Shown: positions 41,094-49,578 of the stretch, piece after piece
Layout of the letters: each line of letters starts with the position of its first letter
Position numbering within the stretch: the first letter of the stretch is position 1
Assembly: GCA_963590415.1 (NCBI GenBank)
Contig: CAVAPB010000017.1
Span: forward strand, 1 to 49,578
Direction of reading: 5' to 3'
Origin: Fimenecus sp963590415
GTDB taxonomy: Bacteria; Bacillota; Clostridia; Oscillospirales; Acutalibacteraceae
Length of the DNA stretch: 49,578 nucleotides
Made by a program: the position numbers and the translations under genes
The notes under the pieces: generated by a model
Database searches by the model: none
The model's input: the letters and a program-made list of their open reading frames with translations, nothing else
Told to the model about the DNA's origin: nothing

Positions 41094-43091
41094 ACGGCAA
41101 AACTTAAAATGGAAAAAATCGAGCTTGTTGCAATGATGAGCGAAAGTAAGAGAGTTATAGACTTTTTACAGCGTAAGGGCATTGTGGAGCTTACAAGCCA
41201 CGAGGTTCCCGACGGAATGTTGAACCCCGACACGGACTACAATATATCCCAGCTTGAAAAGTTTACGCAGACGGCAAAGGAAGCCAAGGAAACGCTTTCC
41301 CGTTATGCACCGGAAAAGAAATCGATTGTCGATTCGTTCAAGCCTCCCAAGGAAATGACACTGTCAAGGTTTCTTGAAATGTCGGAAGAAGCCGATAAGA
41401 CAATGAACAAGTGCTATGAAATCCTGAAAATGCAAAGGTTTGTTGACGATGCAAAAGCCGAACAGATACGGTGCAGGACTTCAAACGAGGCACTTGAGGT
41501 GTGGAAAGACCTTGACATACCGACGAGGTTTACGCCCACGAAATATGTTACTGTGCTTATAGGAACATTCCCCGACAGTCAGACCGATGCAACGCTTAAA
41601 GCGGCGCTGGCAGAGCGTATTCCGCAGACAGAGGCTATTGAAACGGAGGTTGTTTATACTTCCGAAATGCAGTCGTGCGCGGCGGTTATGTGCCTTAAAA
41701 AGGACGCCGACACGGTAAACGAGGCGTTACGCTCTATGGGCTTTGTTAAGCCTACGGAGCTTTCGGACAAGACTCCGGGGGAGAATATCAGGGAAAACAA
41801 CGCCCGTATCAACGATTTGGACGAGCAGATTTCCAAAACGCAGACTGAGATAGCCGATATGGCATCCGAACATGAAAATATCAGCTTCCTTATTGATTAT
41901 TTCACAATGAGGGTTGACAAGTATGAGCAGTTCAAAAAGGTTTCGCTCTCGGATAATGTCCTTTATCTCTCGGGATATATCCCCGAAAAATATGCGAAAA
42001 AGACGGTCGAACAGCTTGAAAACAAATTTACCGTCGCCATAACGCTTTCGGAGCCCGAGGAGGACGAGGATACGCCCGTCTTGCTTGAAAACAATGCGTT
42101 TGCTTCGGGCGTTGAGGGGATTACCGAGATGTACTCCCTGCCGGGAAAGAACGATATTGACCCGAACGCGATAATGTCGTTTTTCTATTATTTGTTCTTC
42201 GGAATGATGTTCTCCGACGCAGGCTACGGACTTTTGATGGTAATTGCCACGGCGTTTATTTTGATTAAATGCAAGCCCGAGGGCAACAAGAGAAAAACGG
42301 TGCTGATGTATTTCTTCTGCGGAATATCAACAATGTTCTGGGGAATTATGTTCGGCAGCTTCTTCGGAGATTTAATAAATATTATCAGGACAAACTATCT
42401 CGGGCTTCCCGAAATGCGGCTGTATGTATGGCTCAATCCGCAGGGAGACGACCTCATGCTTACAATGCTCTGGTGTTTCCTGTTCGGCATAGTTCATCTG
42501 TTTGTCGGACTTGGCGTAAAGGGGTATCTCGAATGGCGTCAGGGCGACAAGCTCGGAGCAATATGCGATGTGCTTTCGGTCTACCTTGCGGTCGGCGGAG
42601 CGGCTCCGATATGCGCGGGTATGATAATCGACATACCCGACACGGTCAAAACGGTCGGTAAGTATTGTGCTGTTGTCGGCGTTGCGCTTATTGTTCTTAC
42701 GGCAGGACGCGCGTCAAAGGGCATATTCGGAAAGCTTGGCTCGGGTCTTTATGCGCTCTATAACACAATATCGGGTTATTTGAGCGATGTGCTTTCATAT
42801 TCGAGACTGTTGGCGCTCGGGCTTGTAACCGGAATCATCGGAAGCGTTGTAAACCTTATGGGTACGCTTCCCGAAAATATGGCTGTAAAAACCGTATTGT
42901 TTATAATCGTGTTCGTTGTCGGACACGCAATCAACTTCGGCATAAATATAATCGGTGCGTATGTTCATACGAACCGCTTGCAGTATGTCGAGTTCTTCTC
43001 AAGGTTTTACGAGGGCGGCGGAAGAGCCTTTAACCCTCTTAAAGTAAATTCAACAACATTCAAACTCAAGGAGGAAAATTATAATGGCTAA
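41094..43091 (+). CDS. atpI: V-type ATPase subunit I (a)
   Basis: The ~665-residue stator subunit carries the ion half-channels. The cytoplasmic N-terminal half (about 1-340) is helical and binds the peripheral stalk; the C-terminal half (about 350-665) has about eight membrane helices, including FGMMFSDAGYGLLMV, SYSRLLALGLVTG (with the essential Arg) and GHAINFGINIIGAYVH. ATG 41109 has no ribosome binding site within 20 bases. GAGGTGA (41081-41087) instead points to ACG 41094, which adds AKLK and gives the usual MAKLKMEK-type beginning. The end overlaps the K gene by eight bases. Confidence 0.93.
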   Translation, partial: TAKLKMEKIELVAMMSESKRVIDFLQRKGIVELTSHEVPDGMLNPDTDYNISQLEKFTQTAKEAKETLSRYAPEKKSIVDSFKPPKEMTLSRFLEMSEEADKTMNKCYEILKMQRFVDDAKAEQIRCRTSNEALEVWKDLDIPTRFTPTKYVTVLIGTFPDSQTDATLKAALAERIPQTEAIETEVVYTSEMQSCAAVMCLKKDADTVNEALRSMGFVKPTELSDKTPGENIRENNARINDLDEQISKTQTEIADMASEHENISFLIDYFTMRVDKYEQFKKVSLSDNVLYLSGYIPEKYAKKTVEQLENKFTVAITLSEPEEDEDTPVLLENNAFASGVEGITEMYSLPGKNDIDPNAIMSFFYYLFFGMMFSDAGYGLLMVIATAFILIKCKPEGNKRKTVLMYFFCGISTMFWGIMFGSFFGDLINIIRTNYLGLPEMRLYVWLNPQGDDLMLTMLWCFLFGIVHLFVGLGVKGYLEWRQGDKLGAICDVLSVYLAVGGAAPICAGMIIDIPDTVKTVGKYCAVVGVALIVLTAGRASKGIFGKLGSGLYALYNTISGYLSDVLSYSRLLALGLVTGIIGSVVNLMGTLPENMAVKTVLFIIVFVVGHAINFGINIIGAYVHTNRLQYVEFFSRFYEGGGRAFNPLKVNSTTFKLKEENYNG

Positions 43092-43560
43092 TTTAGGTTT
43101 GGTATTTGCTATTGTCGGTGCGGCACTTGCGGCACTTATGAGCGGTATTGGCTCGGCAAAGGGCGTAGGAATGGTAGGCGAGGCTGCCGCAGGTCTTATT
43201 TCCGAGGATCCGTCAAAATTCACAAAGGTTCTTATTCTTCAGATTCTTCCCGGTACGCAGGGCCTTTACGGCTTCATTACCGCAATTATGGTAATGATTA
43301 AAATCAAGCTTTTGAGCGGTACTCCCGTAGACCTTACTCCCGCACAGGGACTTCAGGTTCTCGCAGCTTGCCTGCCGATGGCTTTTGTCGGATATTTTTC
43401 GGCACTCAGACAGGCGAGGGTAGCGGCTGCCGGCGTTTCGGTAGTTGCCAAGAAGCCCGCGGAGCAGAGTAAGGCAATGGTTCTTGCCGCAATGGTTGAG
43501 ACTTATGCCGTGCTTGCCCTTCTTATTTCCATTCTCTTCGTTTTAAGATTAAACTTCTAA
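43084..43560 (+). CDS. atpK: V-type ATPase rotor subunit K (c), Na+ type
   Basis: The 158-residue duplicated four-helix proteolipid forms the membrane rotor. The second hairpin has the ion-binding Glu139 (MVETYAVL) and the first hairpin has LPGTQG (Leu55, Thr58, Gln59). Gln110 is in ALRQARVAAAG. These match the Na+ ligands of Enterococcus hirae NtpK (Leu61, Thr64, Gln65, Gln110, Glu139), and long stretches such as GSAKGVGM, LPGTQGLYGF and RVAAAG are the same or nearly so. The enzyme is therefore predicted to move Na+ rather than H+. AAGGAGG precedes the ATG. Confidence 0.95.
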   Translation: MANLGLVFAIVGAALAALMSGIGSAKGVGMVGEAAAGLISEDPSKFTKVLILQILPGTQGLYGFITAIMVMIKIKLLSGTPVDLTPAQGLQVLAACLPMAFVGYFSALRQARVAAAGVSVVAKKPAEQSKAMVLAAMVETYAVLALLISILFVLRLNF

Positions 43561-43572
43561 GGAGTTATTTCT

Positions 43573-44160
43573 ATGACAGGTCTTGAAAAGATACTTTCTG
43601 CAATAGAACAGGATTCAAACGACCGCTGCCGTGAAATAACCGAACAGGCGGACAGGCAGGCGCAGGAGATTGTCAACGCCGCCACCGTCAAGGTTCAAAA
43701 GGATGTAGAAAACGCCAAAGCTTCGGTTGACAAAAGGGTTGCCGACTCTGACGCCGCAATCGAAGCCGCCGTTTCAATGACAAAGAACAGAATGGTTCTT
43801 GAGGGTAAGCTTGAAATCATAAGCTCGACCCTTGACAGGGCGCTTGAGGTTATCAAGGCTTTGCCGAAAAAGGAGTATTTTGAAATTCTTAAAGGACTTA
43901 TTCTTAAAAATGTCAGAAAGGGCGAGGGCGTATTGCGCCTTTCAAAAGAGGATACGGAGAAAATACCGTCGAATTTTATCGACAGTATAAACAATGCGCT
44001 TAAAAGGGGATATAAAATATCCCTCGGAAAGAGCGCCGATATTGACAGCGGATTTATCCTTGTCTATGGAGATATAGACATAAACTGTTCCTTTGACGCC
44101 ATAGCTTCGGCGAAAAAGGATGAATTGAGAGACACTCTCAATGAAATGTTATTCAACTGA
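43573..44160 (+). CDS. atpE: V-type ATPase subunit E
   Basis: The 195-residue peripheral-stalk protein has a long N-terminal coiled coil (about 10-75, rich in Ala, Lys and Asp) and a C-terminal globular domain that binds the A3B3 head (about 95-195, ending LRDTLNEMLFN). AAGGAG precedes ATG 43573. It sits between K and C as is usual in Clostridia operons. Confidence 0.92.
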   Translation: MTGLEKILSAIEQDSNDRCREITEQADRQAQEIVNAATVKVQKDVENAKASVDKRVADSDAAIEAAVSMTKNRMVLEGKLEIISSTLDRALEVIKALPKKEYFEILKGLILKNVRKGEGVLRLSKEDTEKIPSNFIDSINNALKRGYKISLGKSADIDSGFILVYGDIDINCSFDAIASAKKDELRDTLNEMLFN

Positions 44161-44177
44161 TAAAGGAGGGAAGCGTT

Positions 44178-45146
44178 ATGAAAACACAGGACTATCTTTT
44201 TGCGGTGTCTGCGCTGCGCGCCGGCGAGGAGTCGCTTCTTAAAGAGTCCGATTTGGAACAGTTAATCAACGCTCCCGATTATAAAAAGGCAATTTCGTTT
44301 TTGACGGAAAAGGGTTATGAAAAGCCGGACGGCAATGATTTTTCCAAGATGCTTGACGACAGGCTTACACAGGTCTGGGACAGAGTGAAAAAAAGTGCTC
44401 CCGAGGCGGAAAGCCTTGATATGCTGATAATCAAAAACGATTTCCAGAATTTGAAAGCAATCATAAAGTCAGAGGTTATAAACGATGACGCAAGGAAATA
44501 TTTTGTTTCTCCGTGCGTTTATGACTCCGAAAAAATGCTTGAAAGCGTTAAAAACAGGCGCTTTGCCGATTTGCCCGAAATTATGAGAGAGACCGCCGAA
44601 AAGGCTTTCGACACCGTTACAAAAACGGTTAACGGTCAGTACTGCGACATAATTATCGATGTCGGCACGCTCAAAGCGATACTTTCCTACGCCGAAAAGG
44701 AGACGGACGAAACGCTGAAAAAATACGCTTACGAAATGTGTGCGGCATGTGATTTGAAAACGGCATACCGCTGTGTCGGGACAAAGAAAAACGAAGGCTT
44801 TGCCAAAAATGCGATTTGCGGAAGTCCGCTGCTTCCAAAGGACGGACTTGTTGCGGCTGCAACGGGCTCGGAGAGCGAATTTTCCGAATATCTGGTTTCC
44901 GTCGGCTTTTCGGAGTATGCAAAGGCGCTTGAAAACGGAACCTCGGCATTTGAAAAGCTCTGCGACGACAGACTTATCAGAATCGTGAAGCAGGCGAAGA
45001 TGACCGTGTTCGGCATAATCCCGCTTGCGGCTTATTATGTTGCAAACGAAATTGAAATAAAATGCCTGAGGATTATCCTTTCGGCAAAATTGAGCGAGGC
45101 TTCAAGCGAGGTTATAAGGGAAAGGATGCGTGAGCTGTATGTATAA
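44178..45146 (+). CDS. atpC: V-type ATPase subunit C (d)
   Basis: The 322-residue helical funnel subunit couples the central shaft to the K ring. The N-terminus YLFAVSALRAGEESLL and the C-terminal EIEIKCLRIILSAKL segment are family hallmarks. AAAGGAGGG precedes ATG 44178. The last eight bases overlap the F gene. Confidence 0.92.
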   Translation: MKTQDYLFAVSALRAGEESLLKESDLEQLINAPDYKKAISFLTEKGYEKPDGNDFSKMLDDRLTQVWDRVKKSAPEAESLDMLIIKNDFQNLKAIIKSEVINDDARKYFVSPCVYDSEKMLESVKNRRFADLPEIMRETAEKAFDTVTKTVNGQYCDIIIDVGTLKAILSYAEKETDETLKKYAYEMCAACDLKTAYRCVGTKKNEGFAKNAICGSPLLPKDGLVAAATGSESEFSEYLVSVGFSEYAKALENGTSAFEKLCDDRLIRIVKQAKMTVFGIIPLAAYYVANEIEIKCLRIILSAKLSEASSEVIRERMRELYV

Positions 45147-45453
45147 AATTGCCGCAATGGGCGATAGGGACAGTATCTACGGCTTTGCGAGCATCGGTAT
45201 TGACATTTTCCCGACCGACGATGATACGCTTGCGACGGTAAAGACTCTCCGACGCCTTGCTGACGGCGGCTATGCGGTCATATTTATAACCGAAGCGGTT
45301 TATTCGCAGATGGGTGCGGAAATCGAAAGATATAAGGACGGACCCTTGCCGGCAATTATTCCCATACCCGGCGTTTACGGAAACACGGGCGTAGGAATGA
45401 AGCAGGTAAGTCAGTTTGTCGAAAGAGCGGTAGGCTCTGACATTGTAAAGTAA
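45139..45453 (+). CDS. atpF: V-type ATPase subunit F
   Basis: The 104-residue central-shaft subunit has a Rossmann-like fold: YKIAAMGDRDSIYGFASIGI at the start, YAVIFITEAVY in the middle and PAIIPIPG near residue 75. ATG 45139 overlaps the C gene by eight bases, consistent with coupled translation; an upstream GTG at 45130 would give only three more residues. Confidence 0.92.
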   Translation: MYKIAAMGDRDSIYGFASIGIDIFPTDDDTLATVKTLRRLADGGYAVIFITEAVYSQMGAEIERYKDGPLPAIIPIPGVYGNTGVGMKQVSQFVERAVGSDIVK

Positions 45454-45482
45454 ACCAAACCTTGAAGGGTGGTAAAAAATAA

Positions 45483-47255
45483 ATGAGTAAAGGTACAATC
45501 TTAAAAGTATCGGGTCCGCTTGTCGTTGCCGAGAATATGAGAGACGCCAATATGTTCGATGTTGTCCGCGTTAGCGAACACAGACTTATAGGCGAAATCA
45601 TTGAGATGCACGGCGATAAGGCTTCCATTCAGGTATATGAGGACACGGCGGGTCTCGGAACGGGCGAACCCGTTGAGTCCACCAATGAGCCCTTGAGCGT
45701 TGAGCTGGGACCGGGACTTATTAAAGGTATATTCGACGGTATTCAAAGACCGCTTGAAAAGATAATGGAGCTGACGGGCAATAACCTCACAAGAGGTATC
45801 GAGGTTCCGTCGCTTCCGAGAGACATCAAATGGCATTTTTATCCGACCGTTTCCGCAGGCGACGAGGTAACGGCAGGCGACGAAGTTGGCTATGTTCAGG
45901 AGACCGACATCGTAAGGCACAAAATAATGGTTCCGTTCGGCGTTAAGGGTAAAATAAAGTCGATTAAAGAGGGCGACTACACGGTTGAAGAAAAAATCGG
46001 CGCGGTCGAGACGGAAAACGGCACGAGCGTTCCGTTGAAGCTTATGCAGAAGTGGCCCGTAAGGCGTGGCAGACCCTACAAGAAAAAGCTTCCGCCCGAT
46101 ATGCCGCTTATCACGGGTCAGAGAGTTATCGACACGCTCTTCCCGATAGCAAAGGGCGGCGTTGCGGCTATTCCCGGACCGTTCGGAAGCGGCAAAACCG
46201 TCACACAGCATCAGCTTGCAAAGTGGGCAGAGGCGGATATAGTCGTATATATCGGCTGCGGCGAGCGCGGCAACGAAATGACGGATGTTCTTAACGAATT
46301 CCCCGAGCTTATCGACCCCCATACGGGCAAATCTCTTATGGAGAGAACGGTGCTTATCGCAAACACCTCGGATATGCCCGTTGCAGCCCGTGAGGCTTCG
46401 ATTTACACAGGTATCACAATAGCGGAATATTTCAGAGATATGGGATATTCGGTAGCGCTTATGGCTGACTCGACCTCCCGTTGGGCGGAGGCTCTCCGTG
46501 AGATGTCGGGACGACTTGAGGAAATGCCCGGCGAAGAGGGCTATCCCGCATACCTCGGTTCAAGGCTTGCACAGTTCTATGAGCGTGCGGGCAGGGTAGA
46601 GGTTCTCGGCTCTAAGGAGCAGGAGGGCGCACTGTCGGTAATCGGCGCTGTATCGCCTCCCGGCGGAGACATCTCGGAGCCCGTTTCACAGGCTACACTG
46701 CGAATTGTCAAGGTGTTCTGGGGACTTGATTCGTCGCTTGCTTACAAGAGACACTTCCCCGCTATCAACTGGCTTACCTCATATTCGCTTTATGCGGACG
46801 ACCTCGGAGCGTGGTTTAACAAAACCGTCAACCCCGATTGGATGAAGATGAGAACGAGAATGATGGGCATACTTTCCGACGAAGCTTCGCTTGACGAGAT
46901 AGTTAAGCTTGTCGGTATGGACGCACTTTCGCCCGCGGACAGACTTAAAATGGAAGCGGCAAGAAGTATCCGTGAGGACTTTCTGCATCAGCTTGCGTTC
47001 CACGAGGTTGACACCTATTCTTCGCTTAAAAAGCAGTATTATATGATGAGCCTTGTACTCTCATATTTTGACGAATCCAACGAAGCTCTCGAAAAGGGCG
47101 CAGACATTGAAAAGCTTGTCGCAATCCCCGTAAGAGAGGCAATCGGCAGATTTAAGTATGTTAAAGAAGAAAACACCGACGGCGAATATAAGGAAATACT
47201 TGAGCGCCTTGCCAAGGAAATCGCCGAGGTTGTCAATGCAAAGGAGGAATTCTGA
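45483..47255 (+). CDS. atpA: V-type ATPase catalytic subunit A
   Basis: The 590-residue catalytic subunit has the P-loop GPFGSGKT at 232-239 and the V-type bulge insertion of about 90 residues (about 115-205) that distinguishes it from F-type beta. GERGNEM supplies the catalytic Glu and MADSTSRWAEALRE the Walker B region. Full length and intact. The stop codon shares one base with the start of B. Confidence 0.97.
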   Translation: MSKGTILKVSGPLVVAENMRDANMFDVVRVSEHRLIGEIIEMHGDKASIQVYEDTAGLGTGEPVESTNEPLSVELGPGLIKGIFDGIQRPLEKIMELTGNNLTRGIEVPSLPRDIKWHFYPTVSAGDEVTAGDEVGYVQETDIVRHKIMVPFGVKGKIKSIKEGDYTVEEKIGAVETENGTSVPLKLMQKWPVRRGRPYKKKLPPDMPLITGQRVIDTLFPIAKGGVAAIPGPFGSGKTVTQHQLAKWAEADIVVYIGCGERGNEMTDVLNEFPELIDPHTGKSLMERTVLIANTSDMPVAAREASIYTGITIAEYFRDMGYSVALMADSTSRWAEALREMSGRLEEMPGEEGYPAYLGSRLAQFYERAGRVEVLGSKEQEGALSVIGAVSPPGGDISEPVSQATLRIVKVFWGLDSSLAYKRHFPAINWLTSYSLYADDLGAWFNKTVNPDWMKMRTRMMGILSDEASLDEIVKLVGMDALSPADRLKMEAARSIREDFLHQLAFHEVDTYSSLKKQYYMMSLVLSYFDESNEALEKGADIEKLVAIPVREAIGRFKYVKEENTDGEYKEILERLAKEIAEVVNAKEEF

Positions 47256-48628
47256 TGCCCAAGGAATACAGAACAGTAGAAGAAGTAACAGGTCCTCTTA
47301 TGCTCGTCCGTGAGGTTGAAAATGTCAAATACGACGAGCTCGGCGAAATCGAGCTTGCAAACGGCGAAACAAGGCGCTGTAAGGTGCTTGAAATAAACGG
47401 CACGGACGCACTTGTTCAGCTGTTTGAACCCTCGACGGGTATCAACCTTTCAAACAGTAAGGTTAGATTTTTGGGAAGAATGATGGAGCTCGGCGTGTCC
47501 GAAGATATGCTCGGCAGAGTATTTGACGGCTTGGGCAGACCTATCGACGGCGGTCCCGAAATAATTCCCGAAAAGAGAATGAATGTAAACGGACTTCCCA
47601 TGAACCCTGCGGCAAGAGCATATCCGCAGGAGTTTATACAGACGGGCGTTTCGGCTATCGACGGACTTAACACGCTTGTAAGAGGACAGAAGCTTCCGAT
47701 TTTCTCGGCTTCCGGTCTTCCCCACGCACAGCTTGCGGCACAGATTGCAAGGCAGGCAAAGGTAAGAGGTAAAGACGAAAAATTCGCCGTTGTCTTTGCG
47801 GCAATGGGTATCACATTCGAGGAGTCGAACTTCTTTATCCGTTCCTTTAAGGAGACGGGTGCTATCGACAGAACGGTTATGTTCTCAAACCTTGCAAACG
47901 ACCCCGCAATCGAAAGAATAGCAACGCCGAGAATGACGCTTACCGCTGCGGAATATCTTGCTTTTGACAAGGGTATGCATGTCCTTGTTATTATGACGGA
48001 TATCACTAACTATGCGGACGCATTGCGTGAGGTTTCCGCCGCAAGAAAGGAAGTCCCCGGCAGACGAGGCTATCCCGGATATATGTACACCGACCTTGCA
48101 TCTATTTATGAGCGTGCGGGTAGGCAAAAGGGCAAAGAGGGCAGCATCACCATGATACCCATCCTTTCAATGCCCGAGGACGACAAGACCCACCCCATTC
48201 CCGACCTTACGGGATATATCACAGAGGGTCAGATTATCCTCTCGCGTGACCTTTACCGCCGCGGAATTATGCCGCCTATCGATGTTCTTCCGTCTCTTTC
48301 GAGACTTAAAGACAAGGGTATCGGCGAGGGTAAGACGAGAAAGGACCATTCAAACACAATGAACCAGCTTTTCTCGGCTTACGCAAGAGGTAAGGACGCA
48401 AAAGAGCTGATGGTAGTCCTCGGCGAAGCGGCTTTGACGGATATGGATAAGCTCTACGCAAAATTTGCCGACGAGTTTGAAAAGGAATATGTAAACCAGA
48501 GCTTCGACACGGACAGAACCATTGAGGAAACTCTTGATATAGGTTGGCGCCTTTTGAGAATATTCCCGAGAAGCGAGTTGAAGCGTGTCAGCGACGAGCT
48601 CCTTGATGAATACTACGATAAGAAGTAA
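47255..48628 (+). CDS. atpB: V-type ATPase regulatory subunit B
   Basis: The 457-residue non-catalytic nucleotide-binding subunit alternates with A in the head. It has SASGLPHAQ where A has the P-loop, as expected for B. The conserved SIYERAGR and PSLSRLKDKGIGEGKTRKDH are present. AAGGAGG precedes ATG 47255, and the start overlaps the stop of A by one base. Confidence 0.97.
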   Translation: MPKEYRTVEEVTGPLMLVREVENVKYDELGEIELANGETRRCKVLEINGTDALVQLFEPSTGINLSNSKVRFLGRMMELGVSEDMLGRVFDGLGRPIDGGPEIIPEKRMNVNGLPMNPAARAYPQEFIQTGVSAIDGLNTLVRGQKLPIFSASGLPHAQLAAQIARQAKVRGKDEKFAVVFAAMGITFEESNFFIRSFKETGAIDRTVMFSNLANDPAIERIATPRMTLTAAEYLAFDKGMHVLVIMTDITNYADALREVSAARKEVPGRRGYPGYMYTDLASIYERAGRQKGKEGSITMIPILSMPEDDKTHPIPDLTGYITEGQIILSRDLYRRGIMPPIDVLPSLSRLKDKGIGEGKTRKDHSNTMNQLFSAYARGKDAKELMVVLGEAALTDMDKLYAKFADEFEKEYVNQSFDTDRTIEETLDIGWRLLRIFPRSELKRVSDELLDEYYDKK

Positions 48629-48651
48629 CGGAAATCCGAGGAACTGATATT

Positions 48652-49335
48652 ATGGCAGTAATGAATGTAAACCCCACCCGTATGGAGCTTACCAATCTCA
48701 AGCGTAAGCTTGTTACGGCACGGAGGGGTCATAAACTTCTCAAAGACAAAAGAGACGAGCTTATGCGCCGTTTTCTTGAGCTTGTGCGTGAGAACAAAGA
48801 GTTGAGGCGGCAGGTTGAGGACGGAATAAAGCAGGCAAACGCCCATATGTCCGTTGCACGCTCGGTAATGAGCGACTCGGCGTTGGATGTTGCGCTTATG
48901 ATGCCCATGCAGGAGATGTCCCTTGATGTTGACGAAAAAAATGTAATGAGCGTAAAGCTTCCCGTGTTTGACGCAAAATTCAAAACGGCGGACGAGTCGG
49001 ATATATACTCTTACGGCTTTGCGTTCACATCAACCGACCTTGACGAGGCTGTAAAGTCGCTTTCCGACATTATGCCGCTTATGCTGAGGCTTGCCGAGGT
49101 CGAAAAGTCGTGTCAGCTGATGTCTGCCGAAATCGAAAAAACACGCCGCAGGGTAAACGCCCTGGAGCATGTTATGATTCCGAGATATGAGGACACGATA
49201 AAATACATTACAATGAAGCTTGACGAGAATGAGAGAAGCTCCACGACAAGGCTTATGAAGGTCAAGTCGATGATGCTTGAAGAGGCTCGTCAGAAGGCTC
49301 TTGCCCACGATAACGAAATGGCAAAAAGAGCATAA
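48652..49335 (+). CDS. atpD: V-type ATPase subunit D
   Basis: The 227-residue central-shaft coiled-coil subunit begins MNVNPTRMELTNLKRKL and ends with the second long helix (RRRVNALEHVMIPRYEDTI near residue 165). Both antiparallel helices are complete. GAGGAAC precedes ATG 48652. It is the last gene of the operon. Confidence 0.95.
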   Translation: MAVMNVNPTRMELTNLKRKLVTARRGHKLLKDKRDELMRRFLELVRENKELRRQVEDGIKQANAHMSVARSVMSDSALDVALMMPMQEMSLDVDEKNVMSVKLPVFDAKFKTADESDIYSYGFAFTSTDLDEAVKSLSDIMPLMLRLAEVEKSCQLMSAEIEKTRRRVNALEHVMIPRYEDTIKYITMKLDENERSSTTRLMKVKSMMLEEARQKALAHDNEMAKRA

Positions 49336-49354
49336 AACAACAATAATAACAAAC

Positions 49355-49386
49355 CACGCCCCGAACAAAACCATTCGGGGCGTGAA
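49355..49386 (+). terminator. Probable terminator of the V-ATPase operon
   Basis: An 11-bp GC-rich stem, CACGCCCCGAA (49355-49365) with TTCGGGGCGTG (49374-49384). Only AAAATTT follows, so the T-run is weak. Confidence 0.7.
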
Positions 49387-49578
49387 AATTTATGCGTATC
49401 CGTAGGACAGGGGCGGCGCCCTTGCGGGCGAATGAAAAATGAAGAATGAAGAATGAAAAATTGCGGGTGCTTCGCACGGCGTCGTCGTTTGCTTCGTATC
49501 GTTCGCAACAGCCTTTGGCTATTTCTCACTCACTATGCAACTCCTCCTTTTCCGCAAAAATCACGCTCGGCTCGCCTG
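49387..49578. other. Gene-free right edge with repeats
   Basis: Contains GGCGCCC/GGGCG-type short palindromes (about 49410-49430) and a short tandem ATGAAGA/ATGAAAA run (about 49431-49460). Its GTAGGACAGGGGC resembles the ACGGACAGGGGCAAG near base 55. No reading frame is convincing. The window ends inside this region. Confidence 0.5.

Noticed and set aside
49262..49529. Minus-strand frames at the right edge
   Set aside because: They overlap the end of subunit D, a terminator and short repeats, and encode low-complexity basic peptides.

Overview
The window looks like a chromosomal segment of a monoderm gut-type Clostridia, most like the Oscillospiraceae/Ruminococcaceae. This rests on gene content (Na+-type V-ATPase, long PRPP synthetase, LCP protein, GH51 arabinofuranosidase, YfhO protein), strong GGAGG-type ribosome binding sites with many GTG/TTG starts, consensus sigma-A promoters and palindromic intergenic repeats. 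No outer-membrane gene is visible. The taxonomic call is inference.

Left part. Bases 1-548 hold palindromic and direct repeats and no convincing gene. Next is a tight five-gene cassette (549-3882): an unlisted 39-codon peptide, an HPr-kinase-like P-loop protein, a PqqD-like protein, a soluble S26-like Ser/His peptidase and an ABC exporter. Together these look like a ribosomal-peptide modification and export unit. A fused Wzz/BY-kinase with a (Gly-Tyr)8 tail follows under its own promoter.

Centre. A promoter at 5589 drives about 16 kb of type IV pilus genes up to a terminator at 21884. In order these are a PilP-like HR-domain protein, a LysM protein built only from secretin periplasmic-type domains, PilT, PilC, PilM, PilN, PilO, PilB, a PilX-like protein, a 1131-residue prepilin and a PilW/GspJ-like prepilin. 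A DUF4143 ATPase gene bracketed by 116-bp direct repeats interrupts the locus. Two small class III-type pilins follow, the second with a strong promoter, a structured leader and a terminator. Then come a probable stand-alone structured RNA, a YfhO-family membrane protein and the prepilin peptidase. The set covers assembly, retraction, pilin processing, minor pilins and main pilin; the secretin-like protein would replace an outer-membrane secretin, perhaps guiding the fibre through the wall.

Right part. An RlmD-like rRNA methyltransferase, a maltose O-acetyltransferase-like enzyme, an acyltransferase-3 protein and a Dabb protein lie on the plus strand. Two hypothetical membrane proteins, a GH51 enzyme and an LCP protein lie on the minus strand. 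A two-domain Nudix protein and a small multidrug-export-like protein are divergent from LCP. PRPP synthetase and a TetR-CDF metal efflux pair lie on the minus strand. The window ends with a complete V-type ATPase operon (H/G, I, K, E, C, F, A, B, D) whose K subunit carries the Na+-binding residues known from Enterococcus hirae NtpK.

Two genes (the HPr-kinase-like gene and V-ATPase subunit I) appear to start with ACG at the position where spacing and reading frame would predict ATG.
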